DNA from: Blastococcus atacamensis
GTDB lineage: Bacteria > Actinomycetota > Actinomycetes > Mycobacteriales > Geodermatophilaceae
DNA: 37,000 nucleotides
Assembly (NCBI RefSeq): GCF_002938425.1
Contig: NZ_POQU01000033.1
Span: 1-37,000 of the forward strand
Direction: 5' to 3'
A program made the translations under genes and the position numbers. A model generated the notes under the pieces. It was not told the origin of the DNA and did not search any database. It was given only the letters and a program-made list of their open reading frames with translations. Below, piece after piece: positions 26,338 through 35,329 of the stretch. Every line of letters starts with the position of its first letter. The first letter of the stretch is position 1.

Positions 26338-28320
26338 ATGACTGGCACCAACCCGACCGTCGCGCCCTCGGAATCGAACGGCGCACTGGCCACCACGGTG
26401 TCCAGCTCCGCTCCCGGCGGACTCGTCAAGAGCGTCGTCGAGCTCGACCGCGTCGTCATCCGGCTGGCGGGTGACTCCGGTGACGGCATGCAGCTCACCG
26501 GCAACCGGTTCACCAGCGAGACGGCGTCCTTCGGAAACGACCTGAAGACGCTGCCGAACTTCCCCGCCGAGATCCGGGCGCCGACGGGAACCTTGCCCGG
26601 CGTCAGCTCCTTCCAGCTGCAGTTCGCCGACCACGACGTCATGACGCCGGGCGACGCGCCCGACGTCCTCGTCGCGATGAACCCCGCGGCCCTCAAGGCG
26701 AACCTCTCCGAGCTGCCCGGCGGCGGCCTGCTGATCCTCGACTCCGACGAGTTCACCCCGCGCAACCTGGCCAAGGTCGGTTACGCGACGAACCCCATCG
26801 AGGACGGCTCCCTGGAGGGCTGGCAGACCGTCAGCGTCCCGCTGACCTCCATGACGACGGATGCGCTCAAGGACTCCGGCCTGGGCAAGAAGGAGGCCGA
26901 GCGCAGCAAGAACATGTTCACGCTCGGGCTGCTGAGCTGGATGTACCACCGGCCGACCGAGGGCACCGTCCGCTTCCTCGAGCGCCAGTTCCGCCGCAAG
27001 CCCGAGATCGCGGCGGCGAACATCGCCGCCTTCCGCGCCGGCTACAACTACGGCGACACCACCGAGGCGTTCGCGGTCTCCTACGAGATCAAGCCCGCCC
27101 CGATGCGGCCGGGCCGCTACCGCAACATCTCGGGGAACCAGGCGCTCGCCCTCGGGCTCGTCGCCGCCGGGCAGCGCTCGGGCCTCCCCGTCTTCCTGGG
27201 CGCGTACCCGATCACCCCGGCGTCGGACATCCTCCACGAGCTGTCCCGGCACAAGGCCTTCGGCGTGCGCACCTTCCAGGCCGAGGACGAGATCGCCGGC
27301 ATCGGTGCGGCCCTGGGCGCCTCCTTCGGTGGCGCGCTGGGCATCACCACCACCTCGGGCCCCGGTGTGGCGCTCAAGGCGGAGACCATCGGCCTGGCGG
27401 TCATGACCGAGCTGCCGCTGGTCATCGTGGACGTCCAGCGCGGCGGCCCGTCGACCGGTCTGCCCACCAAGACCGAGCAGTCGGACCTGCTGCAGGCCAT
27501 GTTCGGCCGCAACGGTGAGGCGCCGATCCCGGTCATCGCCCCCCGCTCCCCCGGCGACTGCTTCGACGCCGCCGTCGAGGCCGCACGCATGGCGCTGACC
27601 TACCGCACGCCGGTCATGCTGCTGTCGGACGGCTACCTCGCCAACGGCGCCGAGCCGTGGGCGATCCCGGATGCCGACTCCCTGCCCGACCTGACGTCCG
27701 CGGTCGCGTTCGCCACCGAGCCGAACGGTGAGGACGGCGAGTTCCTCCCGTACCTGCGCGACCCGGAGACCCTGGCCCGCGCCTGGGCCATCCCGGGCAC
27801 CGCGGGGATGCAGCACCGCATCGGCGGGCTGGAGAAGGCCGACAAGACCGGCAACATCTCCTACGACCCCGCCAACCACGACTTCATGACCCGGACCCGG
27901 CAGGCGAAGATCGACGGCATCGCGGCGTCGATCCCGCTGACCGACGTCGATGACCCCGACGGCGACGCCCGCGTGGCCGTCATCGGCTGGGGCTCCACCT
28001 ACGGCCCGATCGGCGCCGCCGCCCGGCGGATCCGCAGCTCGGGCCGGAAGGTGGCCCAGATCCACCTGCGGCACATCAACCCGTTCCCCGCCGACCTCGG
28101 CGAGGTCCTGGCCCGCTACGACCGGGTGATCTGCCCGGAGATGAACCTCGGGCAGCTGTCCCTGCTGCTGCGGGCGAAGTACCTCGTGGACATCGAGAGC
28201 CACACCCAGGTGCGCGGACTGCCCTTCCGCGCGGCCGAGCTGGCCGCCGTGATCCAGGACGCCATCGACACCGTGAACCCCGCCGCCGTGAACCCAGCTG
28301 TGAACGGAGCACTCCAGTGA
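26338..28320 (+). CDS. korA: 2-oxoacid:ferredoxin oxidoreductase alpha subunit (KorA, gamma-alpha fusion)
   Basis: From ATG 26338 (GGTGGAGG about 10 nt upstream) the protein is 660 residues. The N-terminal gamma domain (about 35-225, [20 protein letters not shown]) is fused to the pyrimidine-binding alpha domain beginning at [34 protein letters not shown]. The PP/PYR core includes [19 protein letters not shown] and [13 protein letters not shown]. The C-terminal part ends in the [13 protein letters not shown] domain. With KorB it converts 2-oxoglutarate and CoA to succinyl-CoA with ferredoxin as acceptor, as in the aerobic two-subunit enzyme of mycobacteria. Start is well upstream of gamma; longer frame to 25948 is shadow of htpX. 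Confidence 0.95.
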   Translation: MTGTNPTVAPSESNGALATTVSSSAPGGLVKSVVELDRVVIRLAGDSGDGMQLTGNRFTSETASFGNDLKTLPNFPAEIRAPTGTLPGVSSFQLQFADHDVMTPGDAPDVLVAMNPAALKANLSELPGGGLLILDSDEFTPRNLAKVGYATNPIEDGSLEGWQTVSVPLTSMTTDALKDSGLGKKEAERSKNMFTLGLLSWMYHRPTEGTVRFLERQFRRKPEIAAANIAAFRAGYNYGDTTEAFAVSYEIKPAPMRPGRYRNISGNQALALGLVAAGQRSGLPVFLGAYPITPASDILHELSRHKAFGVRTFQAEDEIAGIGAALGASFGGALGITTTSGPGVALKAETIGLAVMTELPLVIVDVQRGGPSTGLPTKTEQSDLLQAMFGRNGEAPIPVIAPRSPGDCFDAAVEAARMALTYRTPVMLLSDGYLANGAEPWAIPDADSLPDLTSAVAFATEPNGEDGEFLPYLRDPETLARAWAIPGTAGMQHRIGGLEKADKTGNISYDPANHDFMTRTRQAKIDGIAASIPLTDVDDPDGDARVAVIGWGSTYGPIGAAARRIRSSGRKVAQIHLRHINPFPADLGEVLARYDRVICPEMNLGQLSLLLRAKYLVDIESHTQVRGLPFRAAELAAVIQDAIDTVNPAAVNPAVNGALQ

Positions 28321-29411
28321 CCACCGTCGAACTCGGCATGCCCGACGCGCCGACCCCCATCGACGCCGCCATCGCCCGCTCGCTCGAGCAGCACGGTCCG
28401 AAGGTGACCGAGCTCAAGGGCAAGGACTTCAAGACCGACCAGGAGGTGCGCTGGTGCCCCGGCTGCGGTGACTACGTCATCCTCAACGCCGTCCAGAGCT
28501 TCCTGCCCAGCCTCGGCATCGCCCGCGAGGACATGGTCATCGTGTCCGGCATCGGTTGCTCGTCGCGCTTCCCGTACTACATGAACACCTACGGGATGCA
28601 CTCGATCCACGGACGCGCCCCGGCGATCGCGACCGGCCTGGCCGCCTCCCGCCCCGACCTGTCGGTGTGGGTCGTGACCGGTGACGGCGACGCGCTGTCC
28701 ATCGGCGGCAACCACCTGATCCACGCGCTGCGGCGGAACGTCGACATGACGATCCTGCTGTTCAACAACCGGATCTACGGCCTCACCAAGGGGCAGTACT
28801 CGCCCACGTCCGAGGTGGGCAAGGTCACCAAGTCCACCCCGATGGGCTCGCTGGACCACCCGTTCAACCCGGTCTCGCTGGCCATCGGCGCCGACGCCAC
28901 CTTCGTCGGGCGTGCGATGGACTCCGACCGCAAGGGCCTCACCGAGGTGCTGCGGCAGGCGGCCGAGCACAAGGGCACGTCGCTGGTGGAGATCTACCAG
29001 AACTGCAACATCTTCAACGACGGCGCGTTCGAGCTGCTCAAGGACCCGGCGACCGGCCCGATGTGGACGGTCCCGCTCGTCCACGGCGAGCCGCTGGTGT
29101 TCGGTCCCGGTGGCGCGTCGTGCGTGGTCCGCGACGACTTCGGTGGACTGCGGATCGCCGAGACCAACCAGGTCGACGCCTCCGAGATCGTCGTGCACGA
29201 CGCCACCCGCGAGGACCCGTCCTACGCGTTCGCGCTGTCGCGGCTGTCCACCCAGGACCTGCGGTACACGCCCATGGGCGTCTTCCGGAAGGTCCAGAAG
29301 CCCAGCTACGAGGCGATGATGTCCGAGCAGCTCGACGAGGCCCGCCTGCAGGGCCCGGGCGATCTGGACGCGCTGCTCGCCGGCGGCGACACCTGGGAAG
29401 TGAAGGCCTGA
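28317..29411 (+). CDS. korB: 2-oxoacid:ferredoxin oxidoreductase beta subunit (KorB)
   Basis: This 364-residue subunit binds thiamine diphosphate and one [4Fe-4S] cluster. Cluster cysteines are in VRWCPGCGDY (two), GIGCSSRFPYY and probably YQNCNIFND. The thiamine motif is GDGDALSIGGNHLIHALRRN...NN. GTG start overlaps the korA stop (GTGA), ensuring equal synthesis. No fused ferredoxin or delta subunit is nearby, so a separate ferredoxin must accept electrons. 2-oxoglutarate is the likeliest substrate by family resemblance; a pyruvate-type enzyme is less likely. Confidence 0.95.
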   Translation: MTTVELGMPDAPTPIDAAIARSLEQHGPKVTELKGKDFKTDQEVRWCPGCGDYVILNAVQSFLPSLGIAREDMVIVSGIGCSSRFPYYMNTYGMHSIHGRAPAIATGLAASRPDLSVWVVTGDGDALSIGGNHLIHALRRNVDMTILLFNNRIYGLTKGQYSPTSEVGKVTKSTPMGSLDHPFNPVSLAIGADATFVGRAMDSDRKGLTEVLRQAAEHKGTSLVEIYQNCNIFNDGAFELLKDPATGPMWTVPLVHGEPLVFGPGGASCVVRDDFGGLRIAETNQVDASEIVVHDATREDPSYAFALSRLSTQDLRYTPMGVFRKVQKPSYEAMMSEQLDEARLQGPGDLDALLAGGDTWEVKA

Positions 29412-29415
29412 GTTC

Positions 29416-30846
29416 CTAGGCCGGCACTGCGGGCCCGTCCTCCCTCGGAGGGCGGGCCCGCAGTGTTTCCGCGGGCTGCTCGCCCAGCACCGAGGTGAGC
29501 ACGATCAGCGCCTCGCGCAGCTCGGTGCGAGGAGGGGCGGCGAAGCCCAGCACCACTCCGGAGCGGACGCCGGCGTCAGGCCCGGCGCCGAGGTGCCGGG
29601 CCAGCCCGTCGAGCGCCACGCCGTGTGCCGCCGCCGCCTCGACCACCGCCGTCTCCTCCTGCGGGCCGGCCAGGGGCACGAACACGTGCGCGCCGGCAGC
29701 GTCTCCCTCGGCCACCAGCCCGGCCGCGGCGACGGCGGCGCGCACCAGTTCGCGGCGGGTTCCCAGCTCGCGCCGCAGGCGCCGCAGGTGCCGGGCGAGG
29801 TCCCCCGAGGTCGCCAGGGCCGCCAGCACCCGCTGGCCGGCGCGTGGCGGCCGCATGCCGGTGCGGGTTCGGCGCTCCAGCAGCCGGTCTCGCACGGGCG
29901 GCGGAGCCACCAGCCAGCCCACCCCGAGCGTCGGGCTGACGATCTTGCTCGCCGTGCCGAGGTGCACCACGACATCGGGGCCGAGGGCACCGAGCAGCGG
30001 CAACGGCGCGACGTCGTAGCGCAGTTCGCCGTCGTAGTCGTCCTCGAGGACCCACCAGCCCTCTGCCCGCGCCCGGGCCACCAGCGCCAGCCGCCGGGCG
30101 GCGGACATCCGGCGGCCCAGGGGGTACTGGTGGGCCGGAGTGCAGTAGACGGCGGCGACGTCCGCCGGCACCGCATCCACGACCAGCCCGTCGGAGTCCA
30201 CCGGCACGGGGACGACCTCGGCTCCGGCGTCGCGCAGCGCACCCACCACGCGCTGGTAGCCCGGGTTCTCGACGGCCACCCGGCTGCCGCGCGGCAGGAT
30301 CGAGACGACCTCGGCGACGGCCGCGGAGGTGCCGGTGGTGGCCAGCACGTCGGCCGGGACCGCGGCCAGGCCGCGGTGCCGAAGCAGGTGCTCGGCCACC
30401 GCCGAGCGGAAGGCGGGCTCCCCGGCGGGCTCGGGTCGCCGGTCCGGCGGACCGTCACCCGCGGCACGCCACGCCCGCCGCCACGCCGTCCGGTCGAGCA
30501 CCTCCAGGCACGGGGAGCCCGCCCGCAGGTCGATGAGCTCCGGAGCGGTGGAGTCGGGTGCGACCGCTCGCGACGGCGGAGCGGGGGCCGCCGGCGGGGC
30601 GTCCAGGACGAAGGTGCCCGCGCCCCGGCGCCCGCCGGCCCATCCCTCGGCGAGCAGCTGGTCGTAGGCGGCGGAGGTGACGGTGCGGCTGACCCGCAGC
30701 GCGGCGGCGAGCTCCCGGGTGGAGGGCAGCCGGTCACCGGGGCGGAGCGCGCCTTCGGCGGTGGCCGCCCGCAGCGCATCGGCGAGCTGCACCGGCAGCG
30801 GCGTCGGCGACGTGCGGTCGAGCAGGACCGGCGGGACGTCGACCAC
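29416..30846 (-). CDS. MocR/PdxR-family transcriptional regulator with aminotransferase domain
   Basis: The product is 476 residues from GTG 30846 (GGGGGG 6 nt upstream). A winged helix-turn-helix of GntR type (about 15-80, LRPGDRLPSTRELAAALRVSRTVTSAAYDQL) is joined by a linker to a fold-type I aminotransferase-like domain. That domain contains TPAHQYPLGRRMS, EDDYDGELRYD and the predicted PLP-binding Lys301 in GTASKIVSP. Such proteins sense pyridoxal phosphate or amino compounds and regulate divergent genes. An AAGGTA -10-like box on the minus strand at 30885-30890 supports the GTG start over ATG 30903. Its likely target is the adjacent flavin-binding protein. Confidence 0.93.
   Translation of the reverse strand: MVDVPPVLLDRTSPTPLPVQLADALRAATAEGALRPGDRLPSTRELAAALRVSRTVTSAAYDQLLAEGWAGGRRGAGTFVLDAPPAAPAPPSRAVAPDSTAPELIDLRAGSPCLEVLDRTAWRRAWRAAGDGPPDRRPEPAGEPAFRSAVAEHLLRHRGLAAVPADVLATTGTSAAVAEVVSILPRGSRVAVENPGYQRVVGALRDAGAEVVPVPVDSDGLVVDAVPADVAAVYCTPAHQYPLGRRMSAARRLALVARARAEGWWVLEDDYDGELRYDVAPLPLLGALGPDVVVHLGTASKIVSPTLGVGWLVAPPPVRDRLLERRTRTGMRPPRAGQRVLAALATSGDLARHLRRLRRELGTRRELVRAAVAAAGLVAEGDAAGAHVFVPLAGPQEETAVVEAAAAHGVALDGLARHLGAGPDAGVRSGVVLGFAAPPRTELREALIVLTSVLGEQPAETLRARPPREDGPAVPA
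29425..29465. terminator. Terminator of korAB, embedded in the convergent regulator's 3' end
   Basis: A 13-bp perfect stem (29425-29437 with 29453-29465), continued by a T-G pair and five more pairs around a CTC loop, is followed by TTT on the plus strand. It starts 14 bp after the korB stop. The DNA lies inside the last codons of the minus-strand MocR gene (stop 29416), so it encodes its C-terminus. Confidence 0.85.
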
Positions 30847-30938
30847 GGTGCACCCCCCGGCTCCGACGACGGTGGCCTGCTGGAAAGGTAGCCGATTGGC
30901 CATTCCAGAGGGCCACTCTGCCGTCCAGGATCGGTCTC
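30847..30938. promoter_or_regulatory. Divergent promoter region of MocR regulator and split-barrel gene
   Basis: In this 92-bp gap, GGCCATT (30898-30904) and GGCCACT (30911-30917) are direct repeats 13 bp apart. They lie just upstream of a minus-strand TACCTT -10 (30885-30890). MocR regulators commonly bind direct repeats overlapping the -35, so these are candidate operators controlling both genes. Confidence 0.4.
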
Positions 30939-31607
30939 GTGGACACCGACATCCCCCTCTCCCCCACACCGCGCAGCACCGTCCGCCGGGGCGCGAGACG
31001 CGCGCGCAGCGACCGCGCCGACCTCTACGCGGTGCTGGACGCCGGGCTGATCGGTCACCTGGGCGTGGTGGTCGACGGCGCTCCGGTCGTGCTGCCCACC
31101 GGGTACGGCCGGCGGGGCGGCACCCTCTACCTGCACGGCTCCACCGGTGCGGCCTCATTGCGGGCCTCGGCTGGGATGGCCGTCTCGTTCACGGTGACCC
31201 ACCTGGACGGGATCGTCTACGCCCGGTCCGCCTTCCACCACTCGGTGAACTACCGGTGCGCGATCGTGCACGGCAGGGCCCGCCTCGTCACCGACGAGGC
31301 GGAGCGGCTGCTGGGGCTGGAGGCGCTGACCGAGCAGCTGGCGCCCGGCTCGTGGACGGCGACCCGCCGGCCCGACCGCAAGGAGCTCGCGGCGACAGCG
31401 GTGCTGGCGCTGGACCTGACCGAGGCCAGCGTGAAGATCCGCACCGGACCACCCGGCGACGACGAGGCCGATCTGGCGCTCCCCGTGTGGGCGGGGGTCC
31501 TGCCCCTGCGGACGGTCGCCGGCGAGCCCGAGCCGTGCCCCCTGCTGCCCGCGGGCGAGCCGGTGCCGCCGAGGGTGCGCGAGCGGCGGCTCAGCTCCCG
31601 GGTGTGA
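30939..31607 (+). CDS. Pyridoxamine 5'-phosphate oxidase-like (FMN split-barrel) protein
   Basis: This 222-residue protein starts at GTG 30939, with an AGGA about 9 nt upstream. It has the flavin split-barrel pattern of the NimA/COG3467 group: DRADLYAVLDAGLIGHLGVV, VLPTGYGRRGGTLYLHGS, MAVSFTVTHLDGIVYARS and FHHSVNYRCAIVHGRARLV. It lacks the true PdxH C-terminal signature, so vitamin B6 oxidation cannot be assumed; F420- or FMN-binding reductase roles are possible. It sits divergent to a MocR regulator, a pairing often seen with PNPOx-like genes. Its 3' end overlaps the sugar-dehydrogenase gene by 17 bp, tail to tail. Confidence 0.85.
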   Translation: MDTDIPLSPTPRSTVRRGARRARSDRADLYAVLDAGLIGHLGVVVDGAPVVLPTGYGRRGGTLYLHGSTGAASLRASAGMAVSFTVTHLDGIVYARSAFHHSVNYRCAIVHGRARLVTDEAERLLGLEALTEQLAPGSWTATRRPDRKELAATAVLALDLTEASVKIRTGPPGDDEADLALPVWAGVLPLRTVAGEPEPCPLLPAGEPVPPRVRERRLSSRV

Positions 31608-32715
31608 TCCGCAGCAGTTCGTCGTCCTCGCCGTTGTCGGTGACGGCGTAGAGGGCGCCGTCCCCGCCCTGCTGGACGGTACGGATGCGGCCGTGGGTCC
31701 CGTCGAGCTCCGGCAGCCGGAACTGCTCGACGACGGCGCCCGCGTCGTCCAGGCGCAGCGCGAGCACGCCCTGGTCCTTGAGCAGCGCCACGAGCAGCGC
31801 CCCGTCCAGGGCGGCCCACTGCTCCCCCGACACGAACGTGGCGCCGCTGGTGGCCAGCGTCGGCTGCCCGGAGGACCACACGGCCTCCACGGCGCCCGGG
31901 ATCGCCGGATCGGTCATCGGGACGCTCTCGTCGTAGGAGCCGCCGCCGTCGGGGTTCCAGCCGTAGTTGGCGCCCGCGCGCAGCAGGTTCACCTCGTCGT
32001 CGCGGTCCGGGCCGTGCTCGACGGAGAAGACCTGCCCCGAGCCGGGGCGCACGGCGAGGCCCTGCACGTTGCGGTGGCCGGTGGTCCAGACCGCCACCTC
32101 CCCCGACGCCACGTCGGCCCGCAGCACCTTGCCACCGAGCGAACGCGGGTCCTGCGCGACGGTCCCCTCGGCGGAGTCACCGGTGCCGATCAGCAGGGCG
32201 CCGTCGGGGGCGAACTCCAGCCGGCAGCCGCCGTGCCGCCCGCCGCGGTCGTTGACGGGGAGGCCCGCCGCCACGGGCCCGGGTACGCGCTCGGCCGACG
32301 ACCAGTCGTCGGCCACCGTCCACGCCACCACCCGGACGTCGCCCGCGACGTCGCCCTGGCAGCTGTAGAGCCGGCGGTTCCGGTCGAACGCCGGATCCAG
32401 GGCCAGCCCCATGAGCCCGGTCTCCCCCAGCGCGAAGAGGTCGTCGAGATCGGCGGCCACCTCGCGCACGGCGCCGTCGGGCAGGACAGCGGTGAAGTCA
32501 CCGGCCCGCTCGTCGACCAGCAACGTGCCGTCCGGGGCCTGCGCGACGTCCCAGGGATGGTGCAGGCCGTCGGTGACCACCTCGACCCGGAGTTCCGGGG
32601 TGGACGGAGGTGGTGGGGCGTCGTCGACCTGCAGGTCGGCCGACGAGCAGCCGGCGAGGAGCAGCCCCGCCACCATGCAGGGACCCGCCACGAGCTCGCG
32701 AGCGGCGGGGGGCAT
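31591..32715 (-). CDS. Lipoprotein PQQ-type sugar dehydrogenase (soluble glucose dehydrogenase/aldose sugar dehydrogenase family)
   Basis: This 374-residue lipoprotein has signal peptide and lipobox LLAGC (Cys23). It then forms a six-bladed propeller of the GSDH family: HHPWDVAQAPDGTLLV, GLMGLALDPAFDRNRRLY, the catalytic-type histidine in NDRGGRHGGCRLEF, GHRNVQGLAV, and EHGPDRDDEVNLLRAGANYGWN, followed by DGTHGRIRTV. It would oxidise sugars at the outer membrane face if PQQ is available. No PQQ biosynthesis genes are present in the window, so the cofactor may be imported or the function different. GGAAGGACC precedes ATG 32715. Confidence 0.9.
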   Translation of the reverse strand: MPPAARELVAGPCMVAGLLLAGCSSADLQVDDAPPPPSTPELRVEVVTDGLHHPWDVAQAPDGTLLVDERAGDFTAVLPDGAVREVAADLDDLFALGETGLMGLALDPAFDRNRRLYSCQGDVAGDVRVVAWTVADDWSSAERVPGPVAAGLPVNDRGGRHGGCRLEFAPDGALLIGTGDSAEGTVAQDPRSLGGKVLRADVASGEVAVWTTGHRNVQGLAVRPGSGQVFSVEHGPDRDDEVNLLRAGANYGWNPDGGGSYDESVPMTDPAIPGAVEAVWSSGQPTLATSGATFVSGEQWAALDGALLVALLKDQGVLALRLDDAGAVVEQFRLPELDGTHGRIRTVQQGGDGALYAVTDNGEDDELLRITPGS

Positions 32716-32729
32716 GGTGGTCCTTCCGG

Positions 32730-33782
32730 TCAGCTCGTGCGGGTGACCACGTACTCGCAGAGCGCGGACAGGGCGTCGCGCACGTCGCCGGCCGGGACGT
32801 CGGCCAACCGCGCACGGGCCCGGTCGGCGTACTCGCGCAGCACGTCGTTCGCGCGAGCCAGGGAACGGGAGGAGCGCAGCAGTTCCAGCGCCTCGGCATG
32901 CTCGGCGTCGTCGGTGACCGGAGAGGCGACGAGCTCGCGGAGCCGGGCCTCGGCCGGGTCGTCGCCGGCGAGGGCGAAGAGCACCGGCAGGGTCGCGATG
33001 CCCTCGCGGAGATCGGTGCCCGGCAGCTTGCCGGAGGCGCCGTCGGTGACGATGTCGAGCAGGTCGTCCGACAGCTGGAAGGCCACGCCGACCTCCTCCC
33101 CGAAGGCGGTGAGCGCCTCGACGAGCGCGGGGTCGAGGCCGGCGAACGAGGCACCGAACCGGGCGGAGGTCGCCACGAGCGAACCGGTCTTGTCGGCGAG
33201 CACCTGCAGGTAGTGGGCGACCGGGTCCTCGCCGGGCTGGGCGCCGACGGTCTCCTGGATCTGACCGGTGACCAGCCGCTCGAAGGTCCGGGCCTGCACG
33301 CGGACGGCGTCGGGCCCGAGGTCGGCGAGGATGTCGGACGCCCGCGCGAAGAGCAGGTCACCGGTGAGGATCGCGACGCTGTTGCTCCACCGGCTGTTCG
33401 CGCTGGGGGCGCCGCGGCGGACGGCGGCCTCGTCCATGACGTCGTCGTGGTACAGCGTGGCCAGGTGGGTGAGCTCGCAGACCACCGCACCCTCGGTGAC
33501 CTGCGGTGCCGTCGCGTCCCCGAGCTGGGCGGCCAGCAGCGCCAGCATCGGGCGGAAACGCTTGCCCCCCGCCGCCATGAGGTGGCCCGCGGCCTCACGC
33601 ACGAACGGGTGCTCGCTGCCGACGGCGACGGCGAGCCGCGACTCGACCCGGAGCAGCCCCTCGGCGAGCGCCTCGCCGAGCTCGCCCTCGGGGAGCCAGG
33701 GGCCGATGGTCGACGCCGGCGCGGAGATCCGGTGCCAGACCTCGGTGGGAGTGCCGTCGGTCGCGGCACGGGCTCCGGTCAT
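32730..33782 (-). CDS. Long-chain polyprenyl diphosphate synthase
   Basis: This 350-residue trans-prenyltransferase carries the first Asp-rich motif DDVMD (113-117, in LYHDDVMDEAAVRRG), GGKRFRPML upstream, and the second motif DDLLD (239-243, in FQLSDDLLDIV). Small residues rather than aromatics just before DDVMD (THLATLYHDD; a Tyr is nearby) suggest a medium-to-long product. ATG 33782 shares one base with the nuoN stop (TGATG), so synthesis is coupled to complex I. Providing the menaquinone side chain is the likely role; GrcC/HepT-type products in actinobacteria support that. Confidence 0.93.
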   Translation of the reverse strand: MTGARAATDGTPTEVWHRISAPASTIGPWLPEGELGEALAEGLLRVESRLAVAVGSEHPFVREAAGHLMAAGGKRFRPMLALLAAQLGDATAPQVTEGAVVCELTHLATLYHDDVMDEAAVRRGAPSANSRWSNSVAILTGDLLFARASDILADLGPDAVRVQARTFERLVTGQIQETVGAQPGEDPVAHYLQVLADKTGSLVATSARFGASFAGLDPALVEALTAFGEEVGVAFQLSDDLLDIVTDGASGKLPGTDLREGIATLPVLFALAGDDPAEARLRELVASPVTDDAEHAEALELLRSSRSLARANDVLREYADRARARLADVPAGDVRDALSALCEYVVTRTS

Positions 33783-35329
33783 CAACCGACGAAGATAGCC
33801 GCCCGCTCGGCGAGGTCGAGCACCGCCCCGGGCAGGATGCCCAACGCCAGCGTCGCGGTCGCCGTGACCGCCAGCACCAGCGTCGTCGGAACCCCGGCCA
33901 CGCCGACCGTGGGACCGTCGGCCGCCGGCTCGGAGAAGTACATGAGCACGATGACCCGCAGGTAGAAGAAGGCGGCCACAGCGCTGGCCACCAGGGCGAC
34001 CACGGCCAGCGGCCAGGCGCCCTGCTCGATGGCCGCCCGGAACACCGCGAACTTCCCGGTGAAGCCCGCGGTGAGCGGGATCCCGGCCAGGGCGAGCAGG
34101 AACAGCGCCATCACCGCGGCCGTCAGCGGCGAACGCGCACCGAGGCCGGCCCACTGCGCCAGGTGGGTCGCCTCGCCGTCGCCGTCCCGCACGAGGGTGA
34201 GGACGGCGAAGGCGCCGAGCGTGGTCAGCCCGTAGGTGAGCAGGTAGAACATCGTGGCCGCGAGGCCCGAGCCCTCTCCCCCTGCACCCAGACCGAGCAC
34301 GCCGGTGAGCAGGAAACCCGCATGGGCCACCGAGGAGTAGGCCAGCATCCGCTTGAGGTCGGTCTGGGTGAGGCCGAGCACGGCGCCGACGACCATCGAC
34401 ACGATGGCCACCGCGTAGATCAGCGGGCGCCAGGTCCACTCGGCGGTGCCGAAGGCGACGTAGAGCAGCCGCAGGATCGCGCCGAACGCCGCGACCTTGG
34501 TGCAGGCCGCCATGAACGCGGTGACCGGCGTGGGAGCGCCCTGGTAGACGTCGGGGGTCCAGGTGTGGAACGGCGCCACGCTGGCCTTGAAGAGCAGACC
34601 CACGATCAGCAGGCCCAGGCCGAGGACGAGCAGCACGTCGCCACCACCGTCCAGGCCGGCCTCGCGGATGTCCCGCAGTCGGACGCTCCCGGTGGCGCCG
34701 TAGACCAGGGCGAGGCCGTAGAGGAAGAAGGCGGAGGCGAAGGCACCGAGCAGGAAGTACTTGACCGCGGCCTCCTGCGAGAGCAGCCGGCGGCGGCGGG
34801 CCATGCCGCTGATCAGGTACAGCGGGAGGCTCAACACCTCCAGGGCCACGAACATGACGAGCAGGTCGTTGGCCGCGACGAAGAGCATCATGCCGCCGAT
34901 GGCGAACGTGGCCAGCGGGTAGACCTCGGTCTGCACCCGGGTGTCGGTCATCAGCTCGCGGTCGCGCGGGCTGCCGGCCGGCACCGCCGCGCTGGCGACG
35001 AACGCCGACTTCGCCGGGTCGAGTGCACGCTCGGCGAACAGCAGGATCGACAGCGCGCCCAGGCCGGCGATCGTGGCCTGCAGGAAGAGCGCGGCGCCGT
35101 CGACCGCGAGCGCCCCGCCCGCGGTCACCTCGTGGTCGGAGTCGCCGGCCGCGACCAGCAGGGTGGCGCCCAGCGCCCCGACCGTGCCGACGAGGGCCAG
35201 GGCCACCTGCACCGGATGGCGGATCGCGCGCGGTGCGAACGCCTCCACCAGCACCCCGATGCAGGCCGCACCCAGCACCAGCAGCAGCGGGGCGAGTGCT
35301 GGGAAGGAGAGGTCGGGCACCTCGATCAT
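33782..35329 (-). CDS. nuoN: NADH-quinone oxidoreductase subunit N
   Basis: This 515-residue antiporter-like subunit has about 14 transmembrane helices. Conserved pieces are LFVALEVLSLPLYLISGMARRR, KYFLLGAFASAFFLYG, LLFKASVAPFHTWTPDVYQGAPTPVTAFMA and FAFL-type TDLKRMLAYSSVAHAGFLLTG. The lysines in these helices form the proton path. It starts at ATG 35329, overlapping nuoM (ATGA). As in the usual operon it is the last nuo gene. Confidence 0.97.
   Translation of the reverse strand: MIEVPDLSFPALAPLLLVLGAACIGVLVEAFAPRAIRHPVQVALALVGTVGALGATLLVAAGDSDHEVTAGGALAVDGAALFLQATIAGLGALSILLFAERALDPAKSAFVASAAVPAGSPRDRELMTDTRVQTEVYPLATFAIGGMMLFVAANDLLVMFVALEVLSLPLYLISGMARRRRLLSQEAAVKYFLLGAFASAFFLYGLALVYGATGSVRLRDIREAGLDGGGDVLLVLGLGLLIVGLLFKASVAPFHTWTPDVYQGAPTPVTAFMAACTKVAAFGAILRLLYVAFGTAEWTWRPLIYAVAIVSMVVGAVLGLTQTDLKRMLAYSSVAHAGFLLTGVLGLGAGGEGSGLAATMFYLLTYGLTTLGAFAVLTLVRDGDGEATHLAQWAGLGARSPLTAAVMALFLLALAGIPLTAGFTGKFAVFRAAIEQGAWPLAVVALVASAVAAFFYLRVIVLMYFSEPAADGPTVGVAGVPTTLVLAVTATATLALGILPGAVLDLAERAAIFVG

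Noticed and set aside
24775..28203. A minus-strand open frame of more than 1,100 codons
   Set aside because: It is antisense to korA and yajQ and has Arg/Gly/His-rich composition with no domain. Long antisense frames are expected in DNA with GC-rich third positions.
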